Positions 40,548 to 49,327 of a stretch of DNA of 64,000 bases are shown here, one piece after another. The notes under the pieces are model-generated. The model was not told where the DNA came from and did not search any database. It saw only the letters and a program-made list of their open reading frames with translations. Source of the DNA: GCA-2708415 sp964351905 (GTDB lineage: Bacteria > Pseudomonadota > Alphaproteobacteria > Micavibrionales > Micavibrionaceae); the NCBI GenBank assembly GCA_964351905.1, contig CAYGPG010000003.1, positions 1-64,000 on the forward strand, given 5' to 3'. How positions within the stretch are numbered: the first letter of the stretch is position 1; each line of letters starts with the position of its first letter. A program made the position numbers and the translations under genes.

Positions 40548-40792
40548 AGTTTAAATTCCTCAACACGCATACCTATTAAAGTGCTTGAACCTAATTCAGG
40601 AAAAGTGCCAAAGCTCCTGATGATCAGTCCAGCCTCAGATCCAGCCTTAATGATTTCTTCTCTTAAATTAAAATCAGGAATCCTTATTAAAGGCTTACCG
40701 TCCACTTCAACAGTTGCTATTTTTTCGCCTCTAGTTCTATGACCTTCTGCTGGCTTAACTTCAATAGGTTTAGAAAAAACGTATTCTGACAT
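40544..40792 (-). CDS. Small conserved-looking protein of unknown function
   Basis: An 82-residue beta-rich soluble protein (ATVEVDGKPLIRIPDFNLRE, then AGSEAGLIIRSFGTFPELGS). I recognise no family. AGGAGG lies five bases before the ATG, so it is very probably translated. It is convergent with the nucleotidyltransferase gene, with 4 bases of overlap, and lies 81 bases upstream of hemF on the same strand. Confidence 0.6.
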   Translation of the reverse strand: MSEYVFSKPIEVKPAEGHRTRGEKIATVEVDGKPLIRIPDFNLREEIIKAGSEAGLIIRSFGTFPELGSSTLIGMRVEEFKL

Positions 40793-40873
40793 TTTATCCC
40801 TCCTGAGGATTTAATTAATAATATTTGATGTTTAGCAGAGTTTTTAAGTTTGTCAAATAAATTATGTCAATGT

Positions 40874-41749
40874 TTAATCCCACTTCACAATTGGGGGGAG
40901 GGACATAAGAATGGCGTCGGTGTTGCCGCCTGTTTTTAGGCCGAATTGGGTGCCGCGATCATAGAGGAGGTTGTATTCGACGTAACGCCCACGTTTAATG
41001 AGTTGAGCTTCGCGTTCCTTATCCGTGAAAGCTTTGTTCATATGACGCCTGACAAGTTTTGGATAGATATCAAGGAAGGTTTGCCCCACATCCTTTGTAA
41101 AGGCGAAGTCAGCCTCCCAATCCCCTTCAAGATAATCATAGAAAATACCGCCAATACCGCGCATTTCATTACGATGGGGGAGGAAGAAGTAGCGATCACA
41201 CCACTCTTTAAATTCTGGGTAATAAGCGGGATCGTGTTTGTCGCACCCTTGTTTGAAGGCGTTGTGAAAGTCAGCCGTATCTTTATCATTTGGAAAAACA
41301 GGGGTGAGGTCTGCGCCGCCGCCGAACCATCCTTTTGACGTGACAATCATGCGTGTGTTCATGTGCACTGCAGGCACGTGAGGGTTGCAAGGGTGTATAA
41401 CAAGGGAGATACCGCTAGCCCAAAACGCGCCATCATTTTCTAAAGCTCCAGGAATTTTGGCACGGAATTCTTCGCTAAAATTTCCGTATACTTCAGAGAT
41501 ATTGACGCCTGCTTTTTCAAAAACAGAGCCTTTTAAAAGTGAAATCTCACCGCCACCTTTGAGGATGGAGCCGCTTTCGTTAGGCTCGTTCGTGTCTTTA
41601 CGTTGCCATGGTGTGCGTTTAAATTTTTCTGAGTTGTGGATGTCGTTTTTTAGTTCGGTTTCAATAACTTCTAATTCATTACAAATTTGGTTTCTTAAAT
41701 CTTTAAACCATGCGCTCGCTTGTTTTTTTCTATGATCCCAATCTTCCAT
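40874..41749 (-). CDS. hemF: Oxygen-dependent coproporphyrinogen III oxidase
   Basis: HemF decarboxylates coproporphyrinogen III to protoporphyrinogen IX using oxygen, in haem synthesis. The 291-residue product has ASGISLVIHPCNPHVPAVHM, then NTRMIV, WFGGGADLTPVFPNDKDT, YYPEFKEWCDRYFFLPHRNE, RGIGGIFYDYLEGDWE and RGRYVEYNLLYDRGTQFGLK, all strong family motifs. It starts 4 bases after trmL on the same strand. Haem supply fits the adjacent cytochrome bc1 operon. Confidence 0.97.
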   Translation of the reverse strand: MEDWDHRKKQASAWFKDLRNQICNELEVIETELKNDIHNSEKFKRTPWQRKDTNEPNESGSILKGGGEISLLKGSVFEKAGVNISEVYGNFSEEFRAKIPGALENDGAFWASGISLVIHPCNPHVPAVHMNTRMIVTSKGWFGGGADLTPVFPNDKDTADFHNAFKQGCDKHDPAYYPEFKEWCDRYFFLPHRNEMRGIGGIFYDYLEGDWEADFAFTKDVGQTFLDIYPKLVRRHMNKAFTDKEREAQLIKRGRYVEYNLLYDRGTQFGLKTGGNTDAILMSLPPIVKWD

Positions 41750-41753
41750 CTTC

Positions 41754-42197
41754 TTATCCTGTCTGTCTTAAAGCTTCACCCGCAATCATCGCCGTTGCGT
41801 TGATAATGTTGAAGGAACGGGCACTCCCTTTCATATCAATTTTAACGCGACCATCAACGTGGGCGTGAACATCTTCTGGTACGCCAGAGCTTTCGCGCCC
41901 TGCAATGAGGATGTCTTTATCTGTAAATTTATAATTTAAGTAGTTTTCGGACGCCTTGGTGGTCATGAGAACCAATGTGCGATCAGGGTATTGTTCGAGA
42001 AAACTATCCCAAGAATTGTGGCGAATCATATCGACTTGGTCGAGGTAATCCATGCCAGATTGCTTTATTTTCTTTAAATCCCACGGGAAACCGCATGGTT
42101 CAATGATATCCAGACCAACACCAAGGCAAGCGCACAGGCGTATGGCAGCGCCCAGGTTTTGTGGGATATCGGGTTGGTATAGAGCAATACGTAACAT
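41754..42197 (-). CDS. trmL: tRNA (cytidine/uridine-34-2'-O)-methyltransferase TrmL
   Basis: TrmL methylates the wobble ribose of certain leucine tRNAs. The 147-residue SPOUT protein has IALYQPDIPQNLGAAIRLCA, GFPWDLKKIKQSGMDYLD, the knot motif DILIAGRESSGVPEDVHAHV and RSFNIINATAMIAGEALRQT. It lies directly upstream of hemF with a 4-base gap, so they are probably co-transcribed, and is divergent from petA. Confidence 0.94.
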   Translation of the reverse strand: MLRIALYQPDIPQNLGAAIRLCACLGVGLDIIEPCGFPWDLKKIKQSGMDYLDQVDMIRHNSWDSFLEQYPDRTLVLMTTKASENYLNYKFTDKDILIAGRESSGVPEDVHAHVDGRVKIDMKGSARSFNIINATAMIAGEALRQTG

Positions 42198-42348
42198 TAT
42201 CGGCGAAACTAAGCTTTTTTATGCGGAAAATCCAGAATTCTTATCTAGAATTTTAAGCTTGTTTGCATTATTAATATAATGCTATTTCGTTTCAAATGCT
42301 TATGCGATAGTTGAAGCAGTCTAAAAAAAACTAATCGGTAATATAAAT

Positions 42349-42909
42349 ATGAGTTCATCAGACAAAAAAGATAATAAAAAAAGTGAAGAAGGCGAAACAC
42401 GTCGTGATTTTCTTTACCTAACGGCGGCGGCTTTTGGAGCTGTCGGGGCGGGATCAGTGGCTTGGCCGCTTATTGACCAGATGAACCCTGCGGCGGATAC
42501 CTTGGCGTTATCATCGACAGAGGTAGATCTATCCCCGATTGAAGAAGGGCAAGCGATCACCGTTATGTGGCGCGGTAAGCCCGTTTTTATCCGTCATCGT
42601 ACGGCCAAAGAGATTGAAGAAGCCAAGGAAGTTGACCTTTCGGCTTTACGTGATCCACAAGCAGATGCGGACCGCGTTAAAGAGGGAAATGAAAAATGGC
42701 TTGTGATGGTTGGAATTTGTACACATTTAGGATGTGTGCCGCTGGGACAAAAAGATTCTGACGTGAAAGGTGAGTATGATGGATGGTTCTGCCCATGTCA
42801 TGGATCACATTATGATAATTCAGGCCGTATCCGTAAAGGCCCGGCGCCGACAAATTTGTCAGTTCCTGACTATACGTTTGTCAGCGATACAGTAATAAGA
42901 ATTGGGTAA
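42349..42909 (+). CDS. petA: Ubiquinol-cytochrome c reductase iron-sulfur subunit (Rieske)
   Basis: Rieske subunit of complex III. The 186-residue product has a twin-arginine-type leader (TRRDFLYLTAAAFGAVGAG, about 17-38) that also serves as the membrane anchor. The Rieske cluster motifs are CTHLGC (124-129) and CPCHGSHYD (148-156), which supply the two Cys and two His ligands and the two disulfide cysteines. It starts the petA-petB-petC unit with gaps of 24 and 3 bases. Confidence 0.97.
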   Translation: MSSSDKKDNKKSEEGETRRDFLYLTAAAFGAVGAGSVAWPLIDQMNPAADTLALSSTEVDLSPIEEGQAITVMWRGKPVFIRHRTAKEIEEAKEVDLSALRDPQADADRVKEGNEKWLVMVGICTHLGCVPLGQKDSDVKGEYDGWFCPCHGSHYDNSGRIRKGPAPTNLSVPDYTFVSDTVIRIG

Positions 42910-42933
42910 TATCCAAATAAGGAAATAAGTAAT

Positions 42934-44208
42934 ATGGCTTCTGGTAATAGAAAAAAGTTAGATAATCCAACATTAGAATGGATTGATTCACGCCTTCCAA
43001 TCATCACAATGATGCAAAAGGAATATGGTGTTTTTCCAACACCGAAGAATTTCAATTATTTTTGGAATTTCGGTGCGATCGCGATGGTGATGTTGATGAC
43101 AATGATCATCACAGGCATTGTTTTGGCGATGCACTATGCGCCAACCGCCGATGATGCGTTTTCTAGTGTTGAGCGCATCATGCGTGATGTGAATCATGGA
43201 TGGTTGCTTCGTTATTTGCATGCCAATGGGGCCTCATTTTTCTTTATTGCTGTTTACATCCACATCTTCCGCGGTATGTATTACGGGTCTTATAAGCAAC
43301 CACGTGAATTGCTCTGGATGCTTGGCGTTTTGATTTTTCTTCTTATGATGGCGACCGCGTTCATGGGCTATGTTTTGCCTTGGGGGCAAATGTCATTTTG
43401 GGGTGCTACTGTTATTACAAACCTTTTCTCTGCCATACCTCTGGTCGGTGATAGTATCGTGACATTGTTATGGGGTGGGTTTTCGGTTGATAATCCAACA
43501 TTAAACCGCTTCTTTGCGCTGCATTATTTATTCCCATTTTTGATTGTTGGTGTTGTGTTCCTTCATGTTTGGGCATTGCATGTTACAGGCTCCAATAATC
43601 CATCGGGGATTGAGCCAAAAGGTCAGCAAGACACTTTGCCGTTCCATCCTTATTACACAATGAAAGATGCTTTTGGTATTTTGGTGTTTCTAATCGTGTA
43701 TGTGGCTTTTACTTTCTTTATGCCGAATGAATTGGGGCATCCAGATAATTACATTCCTGCTGATCCGTTGGTGACACCGGCACATATTGTACCTGAATGG
43801 TATTTCCTTCCATTTTACGCCATTTTACGTGCGATTACGTTCGATATTGGTATCCCCTTTACAGATATTGTTTTAATTCCTGCAAAATTGGGCGGAGTAC
43901 TCGCGATGTTTGGTTCAATCGCCCTTTTATTTGTATTACCGTTTTTGGATAAGCACCCTGTTAGAAGCTCACGTTACCGTCCATGGTATCGTATTTTTCT
44001 TTTAATTTTTGTGGCCAATTCCTTTTTACTGGGTGTTGCAGGTGGTAAGCCAGCCGAAGGTTTATGGGTTCCGATTGCGCAAATTTCAACCTTTTACTAT
44101 TTTGCATTTTTCTTGGCGATTATTCCTTTCTTAAACAAAAAAGAGCCGATTATGGAGCTACCAAAAAGTATTAGTGAAGCTGTATTAGAAAAGAATAAGA
44201 AAGCTTAA
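42934..44208 (+). CDS. petB: Cytochrome b of the bc1 complex
   Basis: Haem-binding membrane subunit of complex III holding the Qo and Qi sites. The 424-residue product has about eight membrane helices. Landmarks are WLLRYLHANGASFFFIAVYI (haem ligand His), FMGYVLPWGQMSFWGATVIT, FFALHYLFPFLIVGVVFLHV (haem ligands) and the Qo-site motif PEWYFLPFYAILRAI. It lies between the Rieske and cytochrome c1 genes. Confidence 0.98.
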   Translation: MASGNRKKLDNPTLEWIDSRLPIITMMQKEYGVFPTPKNFNYFWNFGAIAMVMLMTMIITGIVLAMHYAPTADDAFSSVERIMRDVNHGWLLRYLHANGASFFFIAVYIHIFRGMYYGSYKQPRELLWMLGVLIFLLMMATAFMGYVLPWGQMSFWGATVITNLFSAIPLVGDSIVTLLWGGFSVDNPTLNRFFALHYLFPFLIVGVVFLHVWALHVTGSNNPSGIEPKGQQDTLPFHPYYTMKDAFGILVFLIVYVAFTFFMPNELGHPDNYIPADPLVTPAHIVPEWYFLPFYAILRAITFDIGIPFTDIVLIPAKLGGVLAMFGSIALLFVLPFLDKHPVRSSRYRPWYRIFLLIFVANSFLLGVAGGKPAEGLWVPIAQISTFYYFAFFLAIIPFLNKKEPIMELPKSISEAVLEKNKKA

Positions 44209-44211
44209 ACA

Positions 44212-44976
44212 ATGAAAAAAATTATTCCTTTAATTGCGCTTTCTTTAATCGTTTTAACGCCATTCTCTGCGAAAGCAGCGGGTGATGGTGCAGAGTTGGA
44301 ACACCAAGATTGGAGCTTTAATGGCCCGTTTGGGACATTTGATAGAGGCGAGCTTCAGCGTGGTTTTCAAGTCTACAAGCAAGTTTGCTCTGCTTGTCAC
44401 TCAATGGATTATTTGTCTTATAGAAACCTTACAGCATTGGGATACACCGATGCAGAAGTCAAAGCGATTGCATCTGAATATACGATTATGGATGGTCCTG
44501 ATGACGAGGGCGAAATGTTTGAGCGTCCGCGAAAACCAAGTGATCCGTTTAAAAATCCGTATGAAAATGAAAAGCAAGCTCGAGCTGTCAATAATGGTGC
44601 TTTACCCGTTGATATGTCTTTGATTGCAAAGGCCCGTGTTGGGGGAGCCGATTATATTTATAATCTTCTTGTTGGATATGAAGATGCGCCAGACAGTATG
44701 TCAATGTCTGTAGGACAGCATTATAACCCTGTCATGGGTGGTGCCAAAATTGCGATGGCCGCGCCTTTATCAGATGATATTGTGGCCTATGAAGATGGTA
44801 CGCCTACGACAGCAGAACAATATGCACGTGATGTATCTGCATTTTTAATGTGGGCGGCGGAGCCTAAAATGGAAGAGCGTAAGCAGACGGGTGTTAAGGT
44901 TATTTTGTTCCTTCTTGTTTTTGCAGGCATTATGTATGGCGTGAAGCGCAAAATATGGGCTGACGTCAAAAAATAA
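44212..44976 (+). CDS. petC: Cytochrome c1
   Basis: Passes electrons from the Rieske cluster to cytochrome c. The 254-residue product has a signal peptide (about 1-22, ending AKAA), the haem motif CSACHS (about 60-65) in QVYKQVCSACHSMDYLSYRN, NNGALPVDMSLIAKARVGGA, and a C-terminal membrane anchor (about 226-245, GVKVILFLLVFAGIMYGVKR). It starts 3 bases after petB. Confidence 0.96.
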   Translation: MKKIIPLIALSLIVLTPFSAKAAGDGAELEHQDWSFNGPFGTFDRGELQRGFQVYKQVCSACHSMDYLSYRNLTALGYTDAEVKAIASEYTIMDGPDDEGEMFERPRKPSDPFKNPYENEKQARAVNNGALPVDMSLIAKARVGGADYIYNLLVGYEDAPDSMSMSVGQHYNPVMGGAKIAMAAPLSDDIVAYEDGTPTTAEQYARDVSAFLMWAAEPKMEERKQTGVKVILFLLVFAGIMYGVKRKIWADVKK

Positions 44977-44989
44977 TCTGCCATATTTC

Positions 44990-45058
44990 TCTTGTGATGT
45001 CGTTAAACTGCGTCTCACGTAGGTAACTACGTTTCGTTTTATTTGTCTAATCACAAGA
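44990..45058. repeat. Post-stop hairpin repeat, copy B
   Basis: TCTTGTGAT (44990-44998) pairs exactly with ATCACAAGA (45050-45058), and ACGTAG-GTAA-CTACGT (45017-45032) forms the centre. The stretch GTCGTT (44999) to TTCG aligns with the repeat after fliE. It lies 13 bases after the petC stop and may double as its terminator. Confidence 0.7.
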
Positions 45059-45152
45059 AAAATCTGATTGATTATACTGAACGGTTAAAATCTCTTTGAT
45101 TTCAAATATATAACTGCTTTCTTCCGATTCTAAACTTTGATAGAATCGGTGC

Positions 45153-45704
45153 ATGAGAGATTTTCAAAAAGACATATTGGATTTTTGGTTTAACGAGACA
45201 AAACCGCAACAATGGTTTCAGGTCAGTGAAGAATTTGACCAAGCCATTGTTGAACGTTTTAAAGAACCTTATGAAATGGCGGCACGTGGTGAATTTGACG
45301 AATGGCAAAAAAGCGCTGATGGAGCCTTAGCGCTTTGTATCTTACTCGATCAAATGCCGCGTAATATGTTTCGCGGAACACCGAAGGCTTTTGAAACGGA
45401 CAAGAAAGCACTCATCATTTCAAAATATGCGATTTCAAAAGGGTTGGATCAAGTTTTATCACCGCAAAAACGTCGCTTTATTTATTTGCCGTTTGAGCAC
45501 AGTGAAAATTTAAATGATCAACGCCGCTCCGTTGAGTTGTTTGAAAAGATGAAAGATGAAGATAAGCTCGGCTATGATTATGCGCTTCGTCATTTAGATG
45601 TTATTGAAAAATACGGACGTTTCCCCCATCGTAATAAAATCTTAGGGCGCCAAAATACGCCTGAAGAAGAAGAGTATTTGACACAGCCAGACGCTGGATT
45701 TTAG
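45153..45704 (+). CDS. DUF924 family protein
   Basis: A 183-residue soluble helical protein with the DUF924 signature throughout: ILDFWFNETKPQQWFQVSEE, ALALCILLDQMPRNMFRGTP, KRRFIYLPFEHSENLNDQRR and VIEKYGRFPHRNKILGRQNT followed by PEEEEYL. The fold is TPR-like; the biochemical function is not known to me. It is followed 15 bases later by the Na/Pi cotransporter gene. Confidence 0.88.
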   Translation: MRDFQKDILDFWFNETKPQQWFQVSEEFDQAIVERFKEPYEMAARGEFDEWQKSADGALALCILLDQMPRNMFRGTPKAFETDKKALIISKYAISKGLDQVLSPQKRRFIYLPFEHSENLNDQRRSVELFEKMKDEDKLGYDYALRHLDVIEKYGRFPHRNKILGRQNTPEEEEYLTQPDAGF

Positions 45705-45719
45705 GTAAGGGAGAAAATT

Positions 45720-47375
45720 ATTAGCCCTACATTTGTTCTTTTAAATATAATTGCGGGTGTCTGCCTTTTGCTTTGGGGGGTGGGCTTGCTCCGCCTTGGG
45801 ATTACACATGGCTTTGGTGCAGAACTTCGACGCACCCTCGCAGCGAGCACGAATAACCGGATCAAATCTTTTTTCTCAGGTATGGCCATTACGGCCTTGT
45901 TGCAGAGTTCGACAGCTACGGTTTTGATTGTCGCGGCGTTTGCAGGGCAAGGCATGATAAAATCCGCAGCAGGCTTAGCGATGGTGTTGGGCGCGGATGT
46001 AGGAACAACTTTAGTCGCACAAGTTTTCTCCTTTGATCTTAGTTTTCTGGCACCTGTTTTTATGGTGTTAGGGTATTTTGCGTTTACGGTTAAAAATTCA
46101 GGACGGTTTAAAAATTTAGGACGCATCTTAATTGGTTTGGCGTTAATGTTGATTGCGCTTGGTTTAATCAAAGAAGCCGCTGTTCCCCTAAAAAGTTCAG
46201 AAACATTACCGATTATTTTACAGGCCTTAGAAAAAGATCCACTTTTTGCGGTTTTGGTTATTGCGCTATTAACATGGATCTCACATTCATCATTGGCAAT
46301 TATTTTATTGCTGATGTCTTTTGTTGCGAGCGGTGTGTTGCCTCTTATGCTTGGTTTTTACATGGTTTTAGGTGCAAACCTTGGCGGCGTTATTCCCCCA
46401 ATTTTAGCAACGTTAAAAGACCATCCAGAGGCCAGACGTGTCCCGTTAGGGAATTTATTTATTCGTCTGACTGGGGTTATCGCTATTTTTACCCTGATCC
46501 CATACATCAAGCCGTATTTTTATGAGTTTGGGGATATTCCCGAACGTCAAATTGTAAATTTCCATACGGCTTTTAACGTTCTTCTTGCGATTGTATTTCT
46601 TCCTTTTACGGGCGTTATTGCTGGTTTGATGAAGAAAATTATTCCAGATAATGTAGAGCCAGATGATTTAACAAAAGCACGTTATTTGGATAAAAAAGAT
46701 TTAAGTACGCCGACGGTTGCCTTGGCGTCTGCAACGCGAGAGACATTGCGTATGGCGGATATGGTTCAAGATATGTTGGAAGATACAATTCGTGTTTTCA
46801 AAACCAATGATAAAATGTTGCTTGAGAAGGTAAGAGCAGAAGACAATATTATTGATAGCATTTATGGCAAAATTAAAACCTATATGGCGCAACTTTCCCA
46901 AGAATTTATGGACCCGAAAGAGGCCCAGCGTTATGTGCAGGTTCTCACATTTTCGACGAATTTAGAGCATGCAGGCGATGTCATTGATAAGAATCTTATG
47001 CCGCTGGCTTTGAAAAAAATTAAACGCCAAATTGATTTTTCCAAAGAGGGAATGAAAGAGATTGAGCATATTCATCACCTTGTCATGGAAAGCGTTCAAT
47101 TGGCGCAGTCTATTTTTGTGTCTGACGATAAAGAATTGGCGCAAAAATTATTGGATGATAAGCAAGAAATTCGTGATGCAGAAATACAAGGCATGTCGAC
47201 ACACATTGAGCGCCTAAGCGAAGGCTTACCTGAGACAGTCGATACAAGCTCGCTTCATGTTGATATCATTCGCGATTATCGCCGCATTAATAGTTATATG
47301 TGTACTGTGGCTTATCCCTTGTTAGAAGAAGACGAGCAACGCGAAAAAAGATTTAAGAGCAAAGCAAAATCATAA
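45720..47375 (+). CDS. Na/Pi cotransporter family protein with a PhoU-like tail; probable ATT start
   Basis: NptA-type membrane protein that imports phosphate with sodium. Two repeated hydrophobic units carry the QSST motif (ALLQSSTATVLIVAAFAGQG) and a matching ISHSSLAIILLLMSFV, and a cytoplasmic PhoU-like helical tail (about 340-540) follows. The only frame start under usual codons is TTG at 45768, which would cut into the first membrane helix. Upstream, in frame, AAGGGAG (45707-45713) is followed by ATT ATT (45717-45722) and then codons for SPTFVLLNIIAGVCLLLWGV, a proper first helix. I therefore place the start at ATT, 45720 (or 45717). Confidence 0.85.
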   Translation: MSPTFVLLNIIAGVCLLLWGVGLLRLGITHGFGAELRRTLAASTNNRIKSFFSGMAITALLQSSTATVLIVAAFAGQGMIKSAAGLAMVLGADVGTTLVAQVFSFDLSFLAPVFMVLGYFAFTVKNSGRFKNLGRILIGLALMLIALGLIKEAAVPLKSSETLPIILQALEKDPLFAVLVIALLTWISHSSLAIILLLMSFVASGVLPLMLGFYMVLGANLGGVIPPILATLKDHPEARRVPLGNLFIRLTGVIAIFTLIPYIKPYFYEFGDIPERQIVNFHTAFNVLLAIVFLPFTGVIAGLMKKIIPDNVEPDDLTKARYLDKKDLSTPTVALASATRETLRMADMVQDMLEDTIRVFKTNDKMLLEKVRAEDNIIDSIYGKIKTYMAQLSQEFMDPKEAQRYVQVLTFSTNLEHAGDVIDKNLMPLALKKIKRQIDFSKEGMKEIEHIHHLVMESVQLAQSIFVSDDKELAQKLLDDKQEIRDAEIQGMSTHIERLSEGLPETVDTSSLHVDIIRDYRRINSYMCTVAYPLLEEDEQREKRFKSKAKS

Positions 47376-47393
47376 AAAAGAAAAGGGAATACC

Positions 47394-48893
47394 ATGAATT
47401 ATCAAGAAATTCTAAAAAAGAACGGGCTTGAAGGTAATTCAACAGGAGACCTTCATATTACAACGCCGATTGACGGATCACAAATCGCATCGGTAAAAAG
47501 TGATAATCCGTCAGATGTCAAAGCAGTTGTTGAAAATGCTGTTTCGACTTTTGAACAATGGCGTGCCGTTCCTGCCCCTGTCAGGGGAGAGTTAATCCGT
47601 TTGCTTGGTGAAGAGTTAAGAGCAAGTAAAGAAGATTTAGGTGCGCTTGTGACTTTGGAATGTGGAAAAATCGTTTCTGAAGGACAAGGAGAAGTCCAAG
47701 AAATGATTGATATCTGTGATTTCGCAGTTGGGTTGTCTCGTCAACTTTATGGTTTAACAATCGCGTCTGAACGCCCTGGTCACCATATGCGGGAGACGTA
47801 TCAACCCTTGGGGCCTGTGGGTGTAATTTCAGCCTTTAATTTTCCAGTGGCGGTATGGTCGTGGAATGCGGCGTTGGCCATTGTGTGTGGTGATCCTGTT
47901 ATTTGGAAACCGTCAGAAAAAACGCCATTAACGGCAATGGCGTGTGTAAAGATTTTTGAACGTGCTGTTACGCGTTTTAAACAAGCAGGAAACGAATGTC
48001 CTGATCATCTTTTACAATTATTAATTGGCGAAGCAGATGTAGGGAAAGCGCTTGTTGACGATAATCGTGTGCCTTTGATCAGTGCAACAGGAAGCACCCG
48101 TATGGGACAAGTTGTGGGTGAAAGCGTTGCCAAAAGAATGGGTAAAAGCCTGTTAGAATTGGGCGGTAATAATGCCATGATTGTAACACCTTCGGCCGAT
48201 ATGGATTTGGCCGTTCGTGCCATTGTTTTTAGTGCCGTGGGAACCGCAGGGCAACGGTGCACAACGTTACGCCGTTTAATTGTGCATGAGAGCATAAAAG
48301 ATGATTTGGTTGAAGCGCTAAAGAAAGCATATGAAAGTTTGCAGGTTGGAAATCCACTAGATAAAGATACGCTTATTGGCCCGTTGATTGATGAAGATGC
48401 CTTTAATCAAATGCAAAACGCGTTGAAGAACGCAAAAGACCAAGGCGGGAAAATTGTGACGGGAGGCGATAAGGTTGACCAAAATGATGGTTATTACGCA
48501 AAACCTGCGTTGGTAGATATGCCAAAACAAAGCGATGTTGTTAAACATGAGACATTTGCCCCGATTTTATATGTGATGACGTATAAAGAGTTCGATGAGG
48601 CGGTTGTGCTTAACAATGATGTTCCACAAGGGCTGTCTTCTTGTGTTTTTACAACTGATGTTAGAGAAGCTGAGCGTTTTTTATCTGCTACGGGCAGTGA
48701 TTGCGGTATTGCCAACGTTAATATTGGTCCAAGTGGTGCAGAGATTGGTGGCGCCTTTGGTGGAGAGAAAGAGACAGGCGGAGGGCGTGAAAGTGGTTCT
48801 GATGCTTGGAAAGTTTATATGCGTCGACAGACACAAACAATTAATTACTCGACTGAATTACCGCTTGCCCAAGGTGTAAAGTTCGATCTTTAG
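47394..48893 (+). CDS. ALDH7-type aldehyde dehydrogenase (aminoadipate-semialdehyde type)
   Basis: NAD-dependent aldehyde dehydrogenase, 499 residues, closest in motif content to the AmaB/antiquitin group that oxidises piperideine-6-carboxylate or aminoadipate semialdehyde in lysine breakdown. Landmarks are QPLGPVGVISAFNFPVAVWS, WKPSEKTPLTAMA, the NAD-site ISATGSTRMGQ, the catalytic Glu in LLELGGNNAMIV, the nucleophile Cys in GTAGQRCTTLRRLIVHES and the terminal GGAFGGEKETGGGRESGSDA. It follows the transporter by 18 bases; no other lysine-degradation gene is nearby. Confidence 0.87.
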   Translation: MNYQEILKKNGLEGNSTGDLHITTPIDGSQIASVKSDNPSDVKAVVENAVSTFEQWRAVPAPVRGELIRLLGEELRASKEDLGALVTLECGKIVSEGQGEVQEMIDICDFAVGLSRQLYGLTIASERPGHHMRETYQPLGPVGVISAFNFPVAVWSWNAALAIVCGDPVIWKPSEKTPLTAMACVKIFERAVTRFKQAGNECPDHLLQLLIGEADVGKALVDDNRVPLISATGSTRMGQVVGESVAKRMGKSLLELGGNNAMIVTPSADMDLAVRAIVFSAVGTAGQRCTTLRRLIVHESIKDDLVEALKKAYESLQVGNPLDKDTLIGPLIDEDAFNQMQNALKNAKDQGGKIVTGGDKVDQNDGYYAKPALVDMPKQSDVVKHETFAPILYVMTYKEFDEAVVLNNDVPQGLSSCVFTTDVREAERFLSATGSDCGIANVNIGPSGAEIGGAFGGEKETGGGRESGSDAWKVYMRRQTQTINYSTELPLAQGVKFDL

Positions 48894-49007
48894 TAAAATA
48901 ATCTGTAATTTTATTTCTTTTTTCAAATTTTAATTTTCGATTAATCAGATTCGCGGTACAATTAATTATTAACCATAATTAATATACAAACACGGAGGAT
49001 TTGCCTA

Positions 49008-49199
49008 ATGCATACACAGCATGCAGTGACGCCATCAAACGCGCGTTTAGAAGCTTTAAAAGCGAAACATAAATCACTATCGAAAAAGATTGAACATAAA
49101 CAAAGCATGCCGTCCATTAGCGACCAAGAATTAGTCGATATGAAGAGACAAAAATTAAAACTTAAAGAAGAAATCGAAGGAATCCGTATCGCTTCTTAA
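49008..49199 (+). CDS. YdcH-like DUF465 small protein
   Basis: A 63-residue basic helical hairpin protein with the DUF465 pattern: ARLEALKAKHKSLSKKIEHK, then ISDQELVDMKRQKLKLKEEI. Such proteins are widespread and unassigned. GGAGG lies before the ATG and a clear terminator follows, so it is a single-gene unit. Confidence 0.85.
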   Translation: MHTQHAVTPSNARLEALKAKHKSLSKKIEHKQSMPSISDQELVDMKRQKLKLKEEIEGIRIAS

Positions 49200-49216
49200 T
49201 AAAATTAATAGTTAAT

Positions 49217-49252
49217 AAAAAACGCGGCATCTAAATGAGTCGCGTTTTTTTT
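49217..49252 (+). terminator. Terminator of the DUF465 gene
   Basis: AAAACGCG and CGCGTTTT flank a loop containing GCATCTAAATGAGT and lead into a run of eight T. Confidence 0.85.
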
Positions 49253-49255
49253 CGT

Positions 49256-49322
49256 CGTCATTGCAGGATTTACTCCTGCAATTTTACTGATGAAGATTAC
49301 AAGGACAAGCCTTGTAATGACG
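49256..49322. repeat. Palindromic element with CGTCATT/AATGACG ends
   Basis: CGTCATT (49256-49262) pairs with AATGACG (49316-49322). Inside are two further perfect hairpins: TTGCAGGA/TCCTGCAA (49261-49268 with 49274-49281) and ATTACAAGG/CCTTGTAAT (49296-49304 with 49310-49318). The outer ends match those of the repeat at 12278-12368. Confidence 0.8.
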
Positions 49323-49327
49323 AAGTA

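Noticed and set aside
45768..45770. TTG as start of the Na/Pi cotransporter
   Set aside because: It lies within the first membrane helix and has no ribosome binding site at proper spacing; the upstream ATT has one.
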